A DNA stretch of 5,203 bases. It comes from an uncultured Lachnospiraceae bacterium. Its GTDB lineage: Bacteria; Bacillota; Clostridia; Lachnospirales; Lachnospiraceae. A program made the translations under genes and the position numbers. Shown here piece by piece: positions 1 through 5,203 of the stretch; the first letter of the stretch is position 1; every line of letters begins with the position of its first letter. The notes below the pieces were generated by a model. It was not told the origin of the DNA, made no database searches, and saw only the letters and a program-made list of their open reading frames with translations. The stretch is from contig CABQGZ010000294.1 in assembly GCA_902463835.1 (NCBI GenBank), forward strand, positions 1 to 5,203, given 5' to 3'.

Positions 1-18
1 GGCCATGGTAATGGTTCG

Positions 19-60
19 CGCGCTTAGTGTCCGCTACGTTTTGGACGGAGCGAGAGCGCG
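19..60. repeat. Nested inverted repeat (6-bp outer, 4-bp inner arms)
   Basis: CGCGCT (19-24) pairs with AGCGCG (55-60), and inside it GTCC (29-32) pairs with GGAC (43-46) around CGCTACGTTT-like loop sequence. The internal loops are asymmetric. It could fold as RNA but the stability is uncertain. Confidence 0.4.
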
Positions 61-107
61 TCTGAAATGGGGCTCCCCCTTCTCCGGGGCGGGGCCTCGC
101 AGTGACG

Positions 108-137
108 ATTCGGGAAATTCTGGCGAATTTCCCGAAT
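108..137. repeat. Perfect 13-bp-arm palindrome with 4-nt loop
   Basis: ATTCGGGAAATTC (108-120) and GAATTTCCCGAAT (125-137) are perfect reverse complements around TGGC. Neither strand has a U tract after it, so it is not a standard terminator. The size and symmetry suit a protein-binding site, a REP/BIME-like unit, or one stem of a structured RNA. Confidence 0.75.
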
Positions 138-156
138 GCGCGGGCTGTCGCCCTAC

Positions 157-222
157 AAAAGAAGAGAAAAGAAGCGGCGGGGAAATACGAGTATTCCTCC
201 GCCGCTTCTTTTCTCTTCTTTT
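157..222 (-). terminator. Intrinsic terminator of the operon, probably bidirectional
   Basis: Arms at 157-180 and 199-222 are perfectly complementary over 24 bp. The core is GAAGCGGCGG (171-180) with CCGCCGCTTC (199-208), and the 18-nt middle can add a few pairs. Leaving the GC core, each strand reads into a U-rich tract (TTTTCTCTTCTTTT), so termination can occur both ways. It begins 23 bp after the lipoprotein stop. A terminator active on the plus strand would suit a convergent gene beyond the left edge, which cannot be seen. Confidence 0.9.
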
Positions 223-245
223 TCACTGCTCGTAGCGGAACGCGA

Positions 246-1415
246 CTACTGTTGCGCACCCTCAGATCCCTTTACATTTTCTACAAAGAAATCCTGCAGA
301 TTGATATCCTCATCGGACATTTCAGCGCCGGCCTCTACCAGCACCTTGCCGTTTACATCCTTCAGCTCGCCGCCGTAGATCTTAACGTCTCCGCTGTTGA
401 TCTTTGCTCTCAGATCGTTCACCTTGCTGATAACCTCTGCCGGAACCAGCGCTTCGTTAAAGTCTGCAAGAGCAGAAGACTCGCCGCCCTCGTAGTACTG
501 ATCGTTGGTAGACACCGTTCCGTCAGCTATAGAGTTGAAGATCTTGGTAAAGATCGGCTGCCAGTTCCACATGTAAGAAGTGATAACTGCGCCTGGAGCA
601 TTTGCCTCCATATCTACGTTGTAGCCTACGCAGAAAGCCTTCTTTTCCTCACAGGTCTGAGGAATGGCAGGAGAGGAAGCCTCGATACCCATGTAAGTGA
701 TGCCGTTGCTGATCAGAGTGGTAGCATTCTGAGCTTCCTTCTCCGGATCATACCAGCTGTTTGCCCAAACCACCTGAACGGTAGCATTTTCCTTGGCGTA
801 TTTTGCACCAAGGGCATAAGCGTTGATGGCGGTTCTCACGGAAGCGTCATTCATGCTGGCGCAGAAACCAAGCTCATCGGTGGGAGACAGCAGAGCACTT
901 GCGTAGCCAGCCAGGAACATACCTTCATAGCCGCGGATCTGAATGCTGATCAGATTGTCCAGCTTGTTGCCGAACTGCGCAATGGTGACATCCGGGAACT
1001 GGGGAGCCAGTTCGGAGAGGAAGGTGCCGTAGCCGGTGGAACAGCCGATGATGACATTGGCACCCTGATCTACGAGCTCTTCCAGAGCCGCTTCTACGGC
1101 AGTGGGTTCTTCCGCTACGTTCTCAACCTTGTAGAGGTTCTCCTCCGGGATACCAAGTGCCTTCATGGTGGCTACAAGCCCCTGATGCATGGCCTGACAC
1201 CAGCCGCCGTCGTCAATGGTGTAGGACTGGATCTCACCGATCTTCAGGTCGGTAAGCTTGATGCCCTTGTCGGGGGTCTTGTCGTTGTCCTTGCCGGTTT
1301 CGTTCTGGCCGGCATTGTTCTGTTTGTCGTTGTCCTTATCGGCAGTGCCGCAGCCTGCAAGTAAAGAAACTGCCAGTACGGCTGTCAATAAGATGCTGAA
1401 AATCTTTCTTTTCAT
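246..1415 (-). CDS. BMP family (PnrA/Med-like) substrate-binding lipoprotein
   Basis: This 389-residue extracytoplasmic lipoprotein should deliver ligand to the importer. Residues 1-21 are a signal peptide (MKRK, hydrophobic core), ending in the lipobox LAGC with Cys22 the lipidated residue. A polar D/N/K-rich tether (23-51) precedes the two-lobed binding fold. Family landmarks are DDGGW at 68-72, the IIGC strand at 122-125, RGYEGMFLAGY at 161-171, NSWYDPEKEAQNATTLI at 219-235, VGYNVDM at 263-269 (Asp268 is a candidate ligand contact) and YMWNW at 281-285. The C-terminal part (about 343-383, GELKDVNGKVLVEAG then FFVENVKG) resembles the BMP subgroup that I recall includes an adenine-binding Brucella protein. 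The ATG at 1415 has a perfect AAGGAGG 5 nt upstream; the reading frame stays open another 96 codons upstream, but that stretch lacks a signal peptide and overlaps the permease gene. Being last in the operon differs from Bacillus nupNOPQ, where this gene comes first. Ligand: purine nucleoside or base, inferred. Confidence 0.95.
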   Translation of the reverse strand: MKRKIFSILLTAVLAVSLLAGCGTADKDNDKQNNAGQNETGKDNDKTPDKGIKLTDLKIGEIQSYTIDDGGWCQAMHQGLVATMKALGIPEENLYKVENVAEEPTAVEAALEELVDQGANVIIGCSTGYGTFLSELAPQFPDVTIAQFGNKLDNLISIQIRGYEGMFLAGYASALLSPTDELGFCASMNDASVRTAINAYALGAKYAKENATVQVVWANSWYDPEKEAQNATTLISNGITYMGIEASSPAIPQTCEEKKAFCVGYNVDMEANAPGAVITSYMWNWQPIFTKIFNSIADGTVSTNDQYYEGGESSALADFNEALVPAEVISKVNDLRAKINSGDVKIYGGELKDVNGKVLVEAGAEMSDEDINLQDFFVENVKGSEGAQQ

Positions 1416-1420
1416 AATGT

Positions 1421-1427
1421 CCTCCTT
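1421..1427 (-). promoter_or_regulatory. Consensus ribosome binding site of the lipoprotein gene
   Basis: A perfect AAGGAGG sits 5 nt before the ATG at 1415. It is the strongest SD of the four genes and supports both the chosen start and high translation of the binding protein. Confidence 0.9.
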
Positions 1428-1442
1428 AGTGGAATAATAATA

Positions 1443-1471
1443 TTTATCTTGAAATGCACAATGCATATCAA
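1443..1471 (-). promoter_or_regulatory. Weak candidate internal promoter for the lipoprotein gene
   Basis: TTGATA (1471-1466, 5/6 of consensus), a 17-bp spacer and GATAAA (1448-1443, 4/6) lie about 30 bp before the lipoprotein ATG. The -10 is poor, so this is tentative. A separate promoter would make sense because binding proteins are usually needed in excess over the membrane parts. Confidence 0.3.
1451..1469. promoter_or_regulatory. 19-bp imperfect dyad, candidate operator
   Basis: ATGCA and TGCAT (1454-1458 and 1462-1466) are separated by CAA; the symmetry extends to GA...TC at the ends with one mismatched pair (1453/1467). It fills most of the spacer of the candidate internal promoter, where a bound repressor would block polymerase. 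As RNA it would be a weak hairpin without a U tract, so a DNA-binding role is more likely than termination. Confidence 0.3.
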
Positions 1472-1494
1472 TACATACTATGCGAATGGCGCGG

Positions 1495-1508
1495 GCTGAA
1501 CGGTCAGC
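1495..1508 (-). other. Small stem-loop after the permease 2 stop
   Basis: GCTGA and TCAGC form a 5-bp stem with a 4-nt loop, starting 7 bp past the permease 2 stop. There is no U tract, so it is not an intrinsic terminator. It could slow 3' exonucleases or have no role; short stems like this are common by chance. Confidence 0.3.
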
Positions 1509-1515
1509 AGCTACC

Positions 1516-2442
1516 CTACCGCTCCTCCCTGTCATAGGGAATGCACAGGGAAGCCGGCTCGCTGGTGTGCTTCTTGCGGAAGCTTCCAGTGGAAAGTATA
1601 AATGCGACGATGGTGGCGATATATGGCAGCATGGAGTAGATCTGTGAGGGGACCCCCGGCACATAAATCTGCAGGTTGGCTCCAATAATGCTGACCGCGC
1701 CAAACATCAGCGCTCCCAGAGCTAAAACAAGAGGGTTCCAGGATGCGAAGGTAACCAGCGTCACGGCGATCCAGCCCTTGCCGGCCGTCATGTTGGGAGA
1801 CCAGAAGTTGGTGCTGGACAAGGTGATACAGGCGCCGCTGATGGCTGTCATAGCGGATCCGAAGATCACATAGGCGTAGCGCATGGCAAAGACATTGTGA
1901 CCTGCGGCATCCAGCACAGCCGGATTCTCGCCCAAGGCCCGCAGCTGCATGCCAGGCCGTGTCTTGTAGATGTAGAACATGGCCAGAGGCAGGATCAGGT
2001 ACATGGCGTATACCAGGATGTCTTGATGAAACAGGATGGGGCCGATCACCGGAATCTTTGACAACAGCGGAAAATCAAATTTTTCAAATTTTAGATTGGC
2101 GGCAACGCTGACGTAATCCTGACCGATAAATCCGCTTAAGCCGGTGCCGAAGGTCAGCATGGCCATGCCGCACACCGTCTGGTCGGCCTTTAAAGTCACG
2201 GTGAGGAAGGCGAAGATCAGCCCGAAGGCGGCTCCGGTGAGAGTTGCAGCTACAAGTGCCAAAGGAAGGCTCCTGGTGTTCAGTACCGTGATATAGCCGG
2301 AGACGGCGCCCATGAGCATAATGCCTTCCAGGCCCAGATTCATGACACCGGCTCTCTGGGAGAAGATCTCACCGATTCCGGCATACATGACGGACACGGC
2401 ATATACGATTGCCACGGAACAGATGGAGATAAATAATGTCAT
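1516..2442 (-). CDS. ABC transporter permease, BPD_transp_2 family (NupQ/YufQ-like)
   Basis: This 308-residue membrane protein is the second channel subunit. The YufQ-type hallmark is EIFSQRAGVMNLGLEG at 25-40. Further family motifs are DQTVCGMAM at 87-95, the cytoplasmic loop with GENP at 171-174 (the likely ATPase contact), TAGKGWIA at 219-226 and SWNP at 234-237. Hydrophobic spans can be seen near 3-21, 40-55, 60-84, 90-106, 141-158, 186-208, 222-257 and 268-284. A polar cytoplasmic tail (288-308) follows the last span. The ATG at 2442 lies inside the ATGA overlap with permease 1, and AAAGGCGGTGA, one base from the consensus SD, lies upstream within the permease 1 coding region. The stop is TAG at 1518-1516. 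The gene is complete and of normal length. It is followed by a 100-bp gap before the binding-protein gene. Confidence 0.94.
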   Translation of the reverse strand: MTLFISICSVAIVYAVSVMYAGIGEIFSQRAGVMNLGLEGIMLMGAVSGYITVLNTRSLPLALVAATLTGAAFGLIFAFLTVTLKADQTVCGMAMLTFGTGLSGFIGQDYVSVAANLKFEKFDFPLLSKIPVIGPILFHQDILVYAMYLILPLAMFYIYKTRPGMQLRALGENPAVLDAAGHNVFAMRYAYVIFGSAMTAISGACITLSSTNFWSPNMTAGKGWIAVTLVTFASWNPLVLALGALMFGAVSIIGANLQIYVPGVPSQIYSMLPYIATIVAFILSTGSFRKKHTSEPASLCIPYDREER

Positions 2443-2459
2443 GCTGTCTCACCGCCTTT
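2439..2459 (-). promoter_or_regulatory. ATGA stop/start overlap with RBS of permease 2
   Basis: The permease 1 stop (TGA, 2441-2439) shares bases with the permease 2 start (ATG, 2442-2440). The SD-like AAAGGCGGTGA (2459-2449) lies inside the last codons of permease 1. This arrangement points to coupled translation of the two channel subunits. Confidence 0.8.
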
Positions 2460-3521
2460 CAAAGAAGTTGATTTTTTCTGGAACAACAGCTTGTATTTAT
2501 GGAAAAAGGATCCGGCGATGACAAAGAGCATGATCGCGCCCTGCATCATGGTGGCAATGTCGGAGGGTACTCCCATAACCTGTACCGTGGCGCTGCTGTT
2601 CTGCAGACCGCCGAATAAAATGGATACGATGATCACCGCAATGGGATTAAAGTTGGCCAGGTATGCGATCACGATCGCGGTGTAGCCCGCGTTGTTGGGC
2701 ATGCCGGCCTGTACCCGTCCCACCACGCCGCTGACCTGCACAAAGCCGGCCAGACCGGCCAGACCTCCGCTGATGGTAAGCACCGTCAGGATACATTTTT
2801 TAATATTCATCCCGGCGTAGCGGGCTGCCGTCATGCTGTTTTTGATCACGGTTACCTGGTAGCCGGTGGTGGTGTACTTGAAGAAAAGGTACAGAAGGAC
2901 AGCCATCAGCAGGGCAATCAGAAAGCCAAGGCTGATGCTTGTGCCGGGAATGTTGGGAAGCCGCAGATTCTCCGGAATCTTGGAGGTCTGTCCCACATTC
3001 TGCTTTGGCTCCTTCCAGGGACCCAGACAGAAAAAATCCATCAGGATCAGGGCTATGTAGTTGAGCATCAGGGTGGTGATGATCTCATTCACATTCCAGT
3101 AGGCCTTCAGCAGGGCGCAGACAAAGGCCCAGAGGGCGCCCCCTGCGAAGCAGATAAAAAACATCACCAGGATGCCGAGAAATCCGGGAAGCTGTGGGCC
3201 GAACAGGGCCCAGGCTCCGCCGCACAGCGCGCCAACGGCATACTGGCCTTCCGCGCCGATGTTGTTTAAGTTCATTTTATAGCCAATGGCCACGCCAAGG
3301 CCGCAGAGCATCAGCGGAAGTCCGGCGGTAATGCTTTTTCGAAGCCCGCGGGTGCTAAAAAAGGCTTTGGAGATCATTTTTGTGTAGACCTCCAGGGGGT
3401 TGAAACCCATGATCCCCAGAATGATGCCACAGGCGGCCAGAGCCAGTAAGGTGAATAAAATGGGATTTAGGATCACCATCACCTTGGATTTTTTTGTTTT
3501 TCGTTCCAGTGTAATCTTCAT
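2439..3521 (-). CDS. ABC transporter permease, BPD_transp_2 family (NupP/YufP-like)
   Basis: This 360-residue integral membrane protein is one half of the transport channel. After a basic N-terminus (residues 1-13), hydrophobic segments are visible near 15-38, 64-82, 94-138 (more than one span), 147-165, 197-216, 243-264, 279-304 and 323-340, giving roughly eight to ten membrane spans. Diagnostic YufP-type motifs are NIGAEGQ at 87-93 and NEIITTLMLNY at 145-155. The cytoplasmic loop 220-242 (GYQVTVIKNS...AARYAGMN) is where the ATPase should dock. The ATG at 3521 has AGGAGA 6 nt upstream. The gene's TGA stop overlaps the start of permease 2 by four bases, implying translational coupling and 1:1 production of the pair. 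Length and motifs match complete family members; I see no truncation. The specificity (nucleoside or nucleobase) comes from family context only. Confidence 0.94.
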   Translation of the reverse strand: MKITLERKTKKSKVMVILNPILFTLLALAACGIILGIMGFNPLEVYTKMISKAFFSTRGLRKSITAGLPLMLCGLGVAIGYKMNLNNIGAEGQYAVGALCGGAWALFGPQLPGFLGILVMFFICFAGGALWAFVCALLKAYWNVNEIITTLMLNYIALILMDFFCLGPWKEPKQNVGQTSKIPENLRLPNIPGTSISLGFLIALLMAVLLYLFFKYTTTGYQVTVIKNSMTAARYAGMNIKKCILTVLTISGGLAGLAGFVQVSGVVGRVQAGMPNNAGYTAIVIAYLANFNPIAVIIVSILFGGLQNSSATVQVMGVPSDIATMMQGAIMLFVIAGSFFHKYKLLFQKKSTSLKGGETA

Positions 3522-3527
3522 ATCAAA

Positions 3528-3533
3528 TCTCCT
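3528..3533 (-). promoter_or_regulatory. Ribosome binding site of permease 1
   Basis: AGGAGA (in GCAGGAGATT) lies 6 nt before the ATG at 3521, in the 27-bp gap after the ATPase stop. The gap has no terminator or promoter, so the two genes are co-transcribed. Confidence 0.75.
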
Positions 3534-3548
3534 GCGGATGTGGCCGTG

Positions 3549-5060
3549 TCACAGCCGTTCTCCTGCCATCAGTTTTCCCAGTTCCTCGTAAGTGGTATCC
3601 TTGACCTCTTTGACTGCCATCATCTCGCCTTCGCAGAGGACGCCCACACGGTCGCACATCTCTACGATCTCGTCCAGTTCCTCCGACACCAGAAGGATGG
3701 CGGCGCCCCGCTCTTTCTGTGCCAGAAGAATCTGGTGGATGGCTTCGGTGGCTCCGATGTCCAGCCCGCGGACGGGATAGGCCGCAACGATGAGCGCCGG
3801 TTCCCCGTCAATTTCCCGGGCGATCAGAAGCTTCTGCTGATTGCCGCCGGACATGAGGTTGATGGAAGAGTGGATACCTGCACTCTTGATGTCATGAAGC
3901 TCCACAAACCGGTTGGTACTCTCCTCCATAGCCTTGTGGTTTAAGATGCCGTGTCTGCTGTATTTGGCGGTGTCGTATGCTTTGAGTATGGCATTCTCCG
4001 CAAGATCCATGGCGGGAACCAGACCCATGTGCAGCCGATCTTCAGGCACAAAGGAGATTCCCTCCTTGATCCGCTGTTTGACACTGGCCTTCGTCATGTC
4101 TTTTTCCTGAATATAGATGCTTCCGCCGGTGACTTTGCGCAGACCTGCGATGGCCTCCGTCAGCTCTCGCTGACCGTTTCCGGCAACGCCGGCGATTCCG
4201 AAGATCTCACCGGAGCGGATATCCATGGTGACATTTTTGACGGCCAAAAGATTTTTGTCGTTGTTGACGCTAAGGTCAGAGACCTTCAGAACCACGTGGC
4301 TATCGGGTGCTTTCTGCTGGTGTGCAGAGCGCTCCAGGATGCGATCGCCAACTACAGCTCTTGTGAGACGCTCCACGGTGGCGTCCTCCGCCATCATGGC
4401 GTCCTCCACCACACCGCCCTTTAACACGGTGATGCGGTCGGCATGGTTCATGACCTCGTTCATCTTGTGGGAGATGATGATCACGGATTTCCCGCTGTCC
4501 GCCATCTTCCGCAGGATCTTAAACATCTCCTCAGCTTCCTGGGGCGTCAGAACGGCGGAGGGCTCATCCAGAACAAGAACCTCTGCTCCACGGTATAAGA
4601 GCTTGACAATCTCTACGCGCTGCTGCTCGCCCACCGAAAGCTGCCAGACCTTCGCTCTTGCATCTACGGCCAGGTTAAATTCCCTGGAGCACCTGTCAAT
4701 GGCTGCTTCCATCTCCTTTGTGTTCAGCAGGAATTTACATTTGGGCATATACAGATATACGTTTTCCGCCACGGAGAGAGGCGGAATCAGACGAAAATGC
4801 TGATGCACCATTCCGATCCCCAGCTCAACGGCATGTCTGGGGGATTTGATGGTGACTTTCTTTCCTTTATAATAGATCTCACCTTCATTTGGCTTGTAGA
4901 TACCGGTGAGAATGTTCATAAGCGTACTTTTGCCGGCACCGTTCTCCCCTAAGAGGGCGTGAATCTCCCCGGGATACAGGGCCAGGCTCACGTCTTTGTT
5001 GGCGGTTACGCTGCCGAAACGCTTGGTGATATGTTTCATCTCTAATATGGGCTGTTTCAT
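3549..5060 (-). CDS. ABC transporter ATP-binding protein, two NBDs (NupO/YufO-like)
   Basis: This 503-residue cytoplasmic ATPase should energise import through the two permeases encoded downstream. Two ABC domains lie in tandem. NBD1 is canonical: Walker A GENGAGKS at 38-45, Q-loop Gln87, signature LSVGEQQ at 141-147, Walker B LVLDEP at 162-167 and switch His198. NBD2 (from about 256) has a degenerate Walker A, GVAGNGQ at 291-297 with Gln in place of Lys, a good signature SGGNQQ at 404-409, and VAAYPVRGLD where Walker B would be. This pattern is normal for the YufO/RbsA/MglA-type sugar and nucleoside ATPases, so it is not decay. The length fits the family (about 500). The ATG at 5060 is chosen because AGGAGA lies 5 nt upstream; an in-frame ATG at 5111 overlaps the promoter -10 and should not be on the transcript. 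It is the first gene of the operon; 27 bp separate it from permease 1. Family assignment is firm, the substrate is inferred. Confidence 0.95.
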   Translation of the reverse strand: MKQPILEMKHITKRFGSVTANKDVSLALYPGEIHALLGENGAGKSTLMNILTGIYKPNEGEIYYKGKKVTIKSPRHAVELGIGMVHQHFRLIPPLSVAENVYLYMPKCKFLLNTKEMEAAIDRCSREFNLAVDARAKVWQLSVGEQQRVEIVKLLYRGAEVLVLDEPSAVLTPQEAEEMFKILRKMADSGKSVIIISHKMNEVMNHADRITVLKGGVVEDAMMAEDATVERLTRAVVGDRILERSAHQQKAPDSHVVLKVSDLSVNNDKNLLAVKNVTMDIRSGEIFGIAGVAGNGQRELTEAIAGLRKVTGGSIYIQEKDMTKASVKQRIKEGISFVPEDRLHMGLVPAMDLAENAILKAYDTAKYSRHGILNHKAMEESTNRFVELHDIKSAGIHSSINLMSGGNQQKLLIAREIDGEPALIVAAYPVRGLDIGATEAIHQILLAQKERGAAILLVSEELDEIVEMCDRVGVLCEGEMMAVKEVKDTTYEELGKLMAGERL

Positions 5061-5065
5061 GGATG

Positions 5066-5071
5066 TCTCCT
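5066..5071 (-). promoter_or_regulatory. Ribosome binding site that sets the ATPase start
   Basis: AGGAGA (within CAGGAGAC) lies 5 nt upstream of the ATG at 5060. The in-frame ATG at 5111 has no SD and coincides with the edge of the -10 element, so it should lie upstream of the transcription start. Together these favour the 503-residue over the 520-residue product. Confidence 0.82.
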
Positions 5072-5111
5072 GATGGTATTTTGGGGCTTTGCTTTTGTTG
5101 CTCACGGGCAT

Positions 5112-5140
5112 AATATACCACGTTTTATCACTTTTTTCAA
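5112..5140 (-). promoter_or_regulatory. Sigma-A promoter of the transporter operon
   Basis: On the minus strand TTGAAA (5140-5135; 5/6 of consensus) is followed by a 17-bp spacer and TATATT (5117-5112; 5/6), with TGG just before the -10 giving an extended -10. A/T-rich DNA upstream of the -35 could act as an UP element. Transcription should start near 5105, giving a leader of only about 45 nt before the ATPase ATG at 5060. That is too short for a purine riboswitch, and I see no PurR-box-like sequence. It is the best promoter match I found in the window. Confidence 0.8.
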
Positions 5141-5148
5141 CAGAAAAA
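5133..5148. promoter_or_regulatory. Inverted repeat overlapping the -35: candidate operator
   Basis: TTTTTC and GAAAAA are separated by 4 bp (AACA on the plus strand), and the right half of the dyad on the minus strand covers the -35 hexamer. The placement would suit a repressor. A loose likeness to CodY-type AT-rich dyads exists, but the match is not good enough to name a regulator, and such repeats arise easily in DNA this AT-rich. Confidence 0.3.
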
Positions 5149-5169
5149 TAATCTTATGGAAAGAGGGCT

Positions 5170-5197
5170 ATCTAAAAAATACTGACAAAAAATAGAT
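5170..5197. promoter_or_regulatory. Phased A-tracts with short dyad upstream of the promoter
   Basis: AAAAAATA occurs twice (5174-5181 and 5187-5194), 13 bp apart, framed by ATCTA (5170-5174) and TAGAT (5193-5197). This could be bent DNA or a regulator site 65 to 90 bp upstream of the transcription start. It could equally be the structured end of the upstream gene's transcript. No coding region is visible from 5112 to the right edge. Confidence 0.25.
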
Positions 5198-5203
5198 TTA
5201 ACT

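Larger units (their letters stand above)
1..156. other. GC-rich, hairpin-rich intergenic region, no gene seen
   Basis: This stretch is about 63% GC by my count and carries several inverted repeats (19-60, 108-137, 142-153, and GC-rich blocks around 70-96). An open frame from position 5 on the plus strand has no SD, low-complexity composition, and runs into the terminator, so I do not call it a gene. An ATG at 6-4 on the minus strand has no SD either. It may be a structured RNA, a dispersed intergenic repeat, or part of a convergent gene's 3' region. Confidence 0.5.

Noticed and set aside
5..235. A 76-codon plus-strand open frame in the left intergenic region
   Set aside because: No SD; the sequence is built from GC-rich inverted repeats and the terminator stem. 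A real small peptide cannot be fully excluded but nothing supports one.
102..1364. A 420-codon open frame on the plus strand lying antisense to the lipoprotein gene
   Set aside because: It starts within the intergenic palindrome, reads through the terminator and the lipoprotein gene in antisense, and has no SD or family motif. The minus-strand frame has a signal peptide, lipobox and conserved BMP motifs, so the plus frame is a shadow.
1416..1703. Upstream extension of the lipoprotein frame by 96 codons
   Set aside because: The extension would overlap the end of permease 2 and bury the signal peptide inside the protein; the perfect AAGGAGG before 1415 decides the start.
3549..4425. Degenerate second ATP site (Gln297 for Lys, no Walker B Asp-Glu) as a sign of a broken gene
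   Set aside because: The same substitutions are normal in the YufO/RbsA-like family, the frame is intact, and the signature SGGNQQ is preserved.
4225..4803. A 192-codon plus-strand open frame antisense to the ATPase
   Set aside because: It has no SD or recognisable motif and lies opposite NBD1, whose Walker A, signature and Walker B motifs are plainly conserved on the minus strand.
5061..5105. Possible purine riboswitch in the operon leader
   Set aside because: The predicted leader is about 45 nt, too short for a purine aptamer plus expression platform, and no three-way-junction pattern is visible.
5061..5111. Longer ATPase start at 5111
   Set aside because: That ATG coincides with the promoter -10 edge, has no SD, and would add 17 residues not expected for the family.

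Overview
The window holds one complete minus-strand operon for an ABC importer of the BMP/NupNOPQ (YufNOPQ) type, a family known for uptake of purine nucleosides or nucleobases. In the direction of transcription the order is ATPase (5060-3549), permease 1 (3521-2439), permease 2 (2442-1516) and substrate-binding lipoprotein (1415-246). All four genes look intact, each has a recognisable Shine-Dalgarno site, and I see no tRNA, rRNA, CRISPR array, insertion sequence or coding sequence on the plus strand.

The host looks like a low-to-moderate GC Firmicute, most likely an anaerobic Clostridia member such as a Lachnospiraceae species. This is inferred from the strong AGGAGG-type ribosome binding sites, the LAGC lipobox with a polar linker typical of Gram-positive lipoproteins, a textbook sigma-A promoter, and the style of the proteins. 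The species cannot be named from this sequence.

Layout from the right edge: 5112-5203 is AT-rich (about 25% GC by my count) and carries a strong promoter (TTGAAA, 17 bp, TGG-TATATT), whose position fixes the ATPase start at 5060. The ATPase is followed after 27 bp by permease 1, which overlaps permease 2 by four bases (ATGA). A 100-bp gap (1416-1515) then precedes the lipoprotein gene. It holds a small stem-loop, a 19-bp imperfect dyad and a weak candidate promoter, which may let the binding protein be made in excess. The operon ends in a perfect 24-bp-stem terminator (157-222) that should work in both directions.

The left edge (1-156) is GC-rich (about 63%), non-coding as far as I can see, and full of inverted repeats, including a perfect 13-bp-arm palindrome without a U tract. 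It is the least explained part of the window.

In the assembled system, the lipoprotein would capture ligand outside the membrane, the two permeases would form the channel, and the two-domain ATPase would power import with one canonical and one degenerate ATP site. I found no convincing evidence of a wholly new system. The points worth a second look are the structured left intergenic region, the unusual ligand-pocket motif of the lipoprotein, and its placement as the last gene behind a possible promoter of its own.
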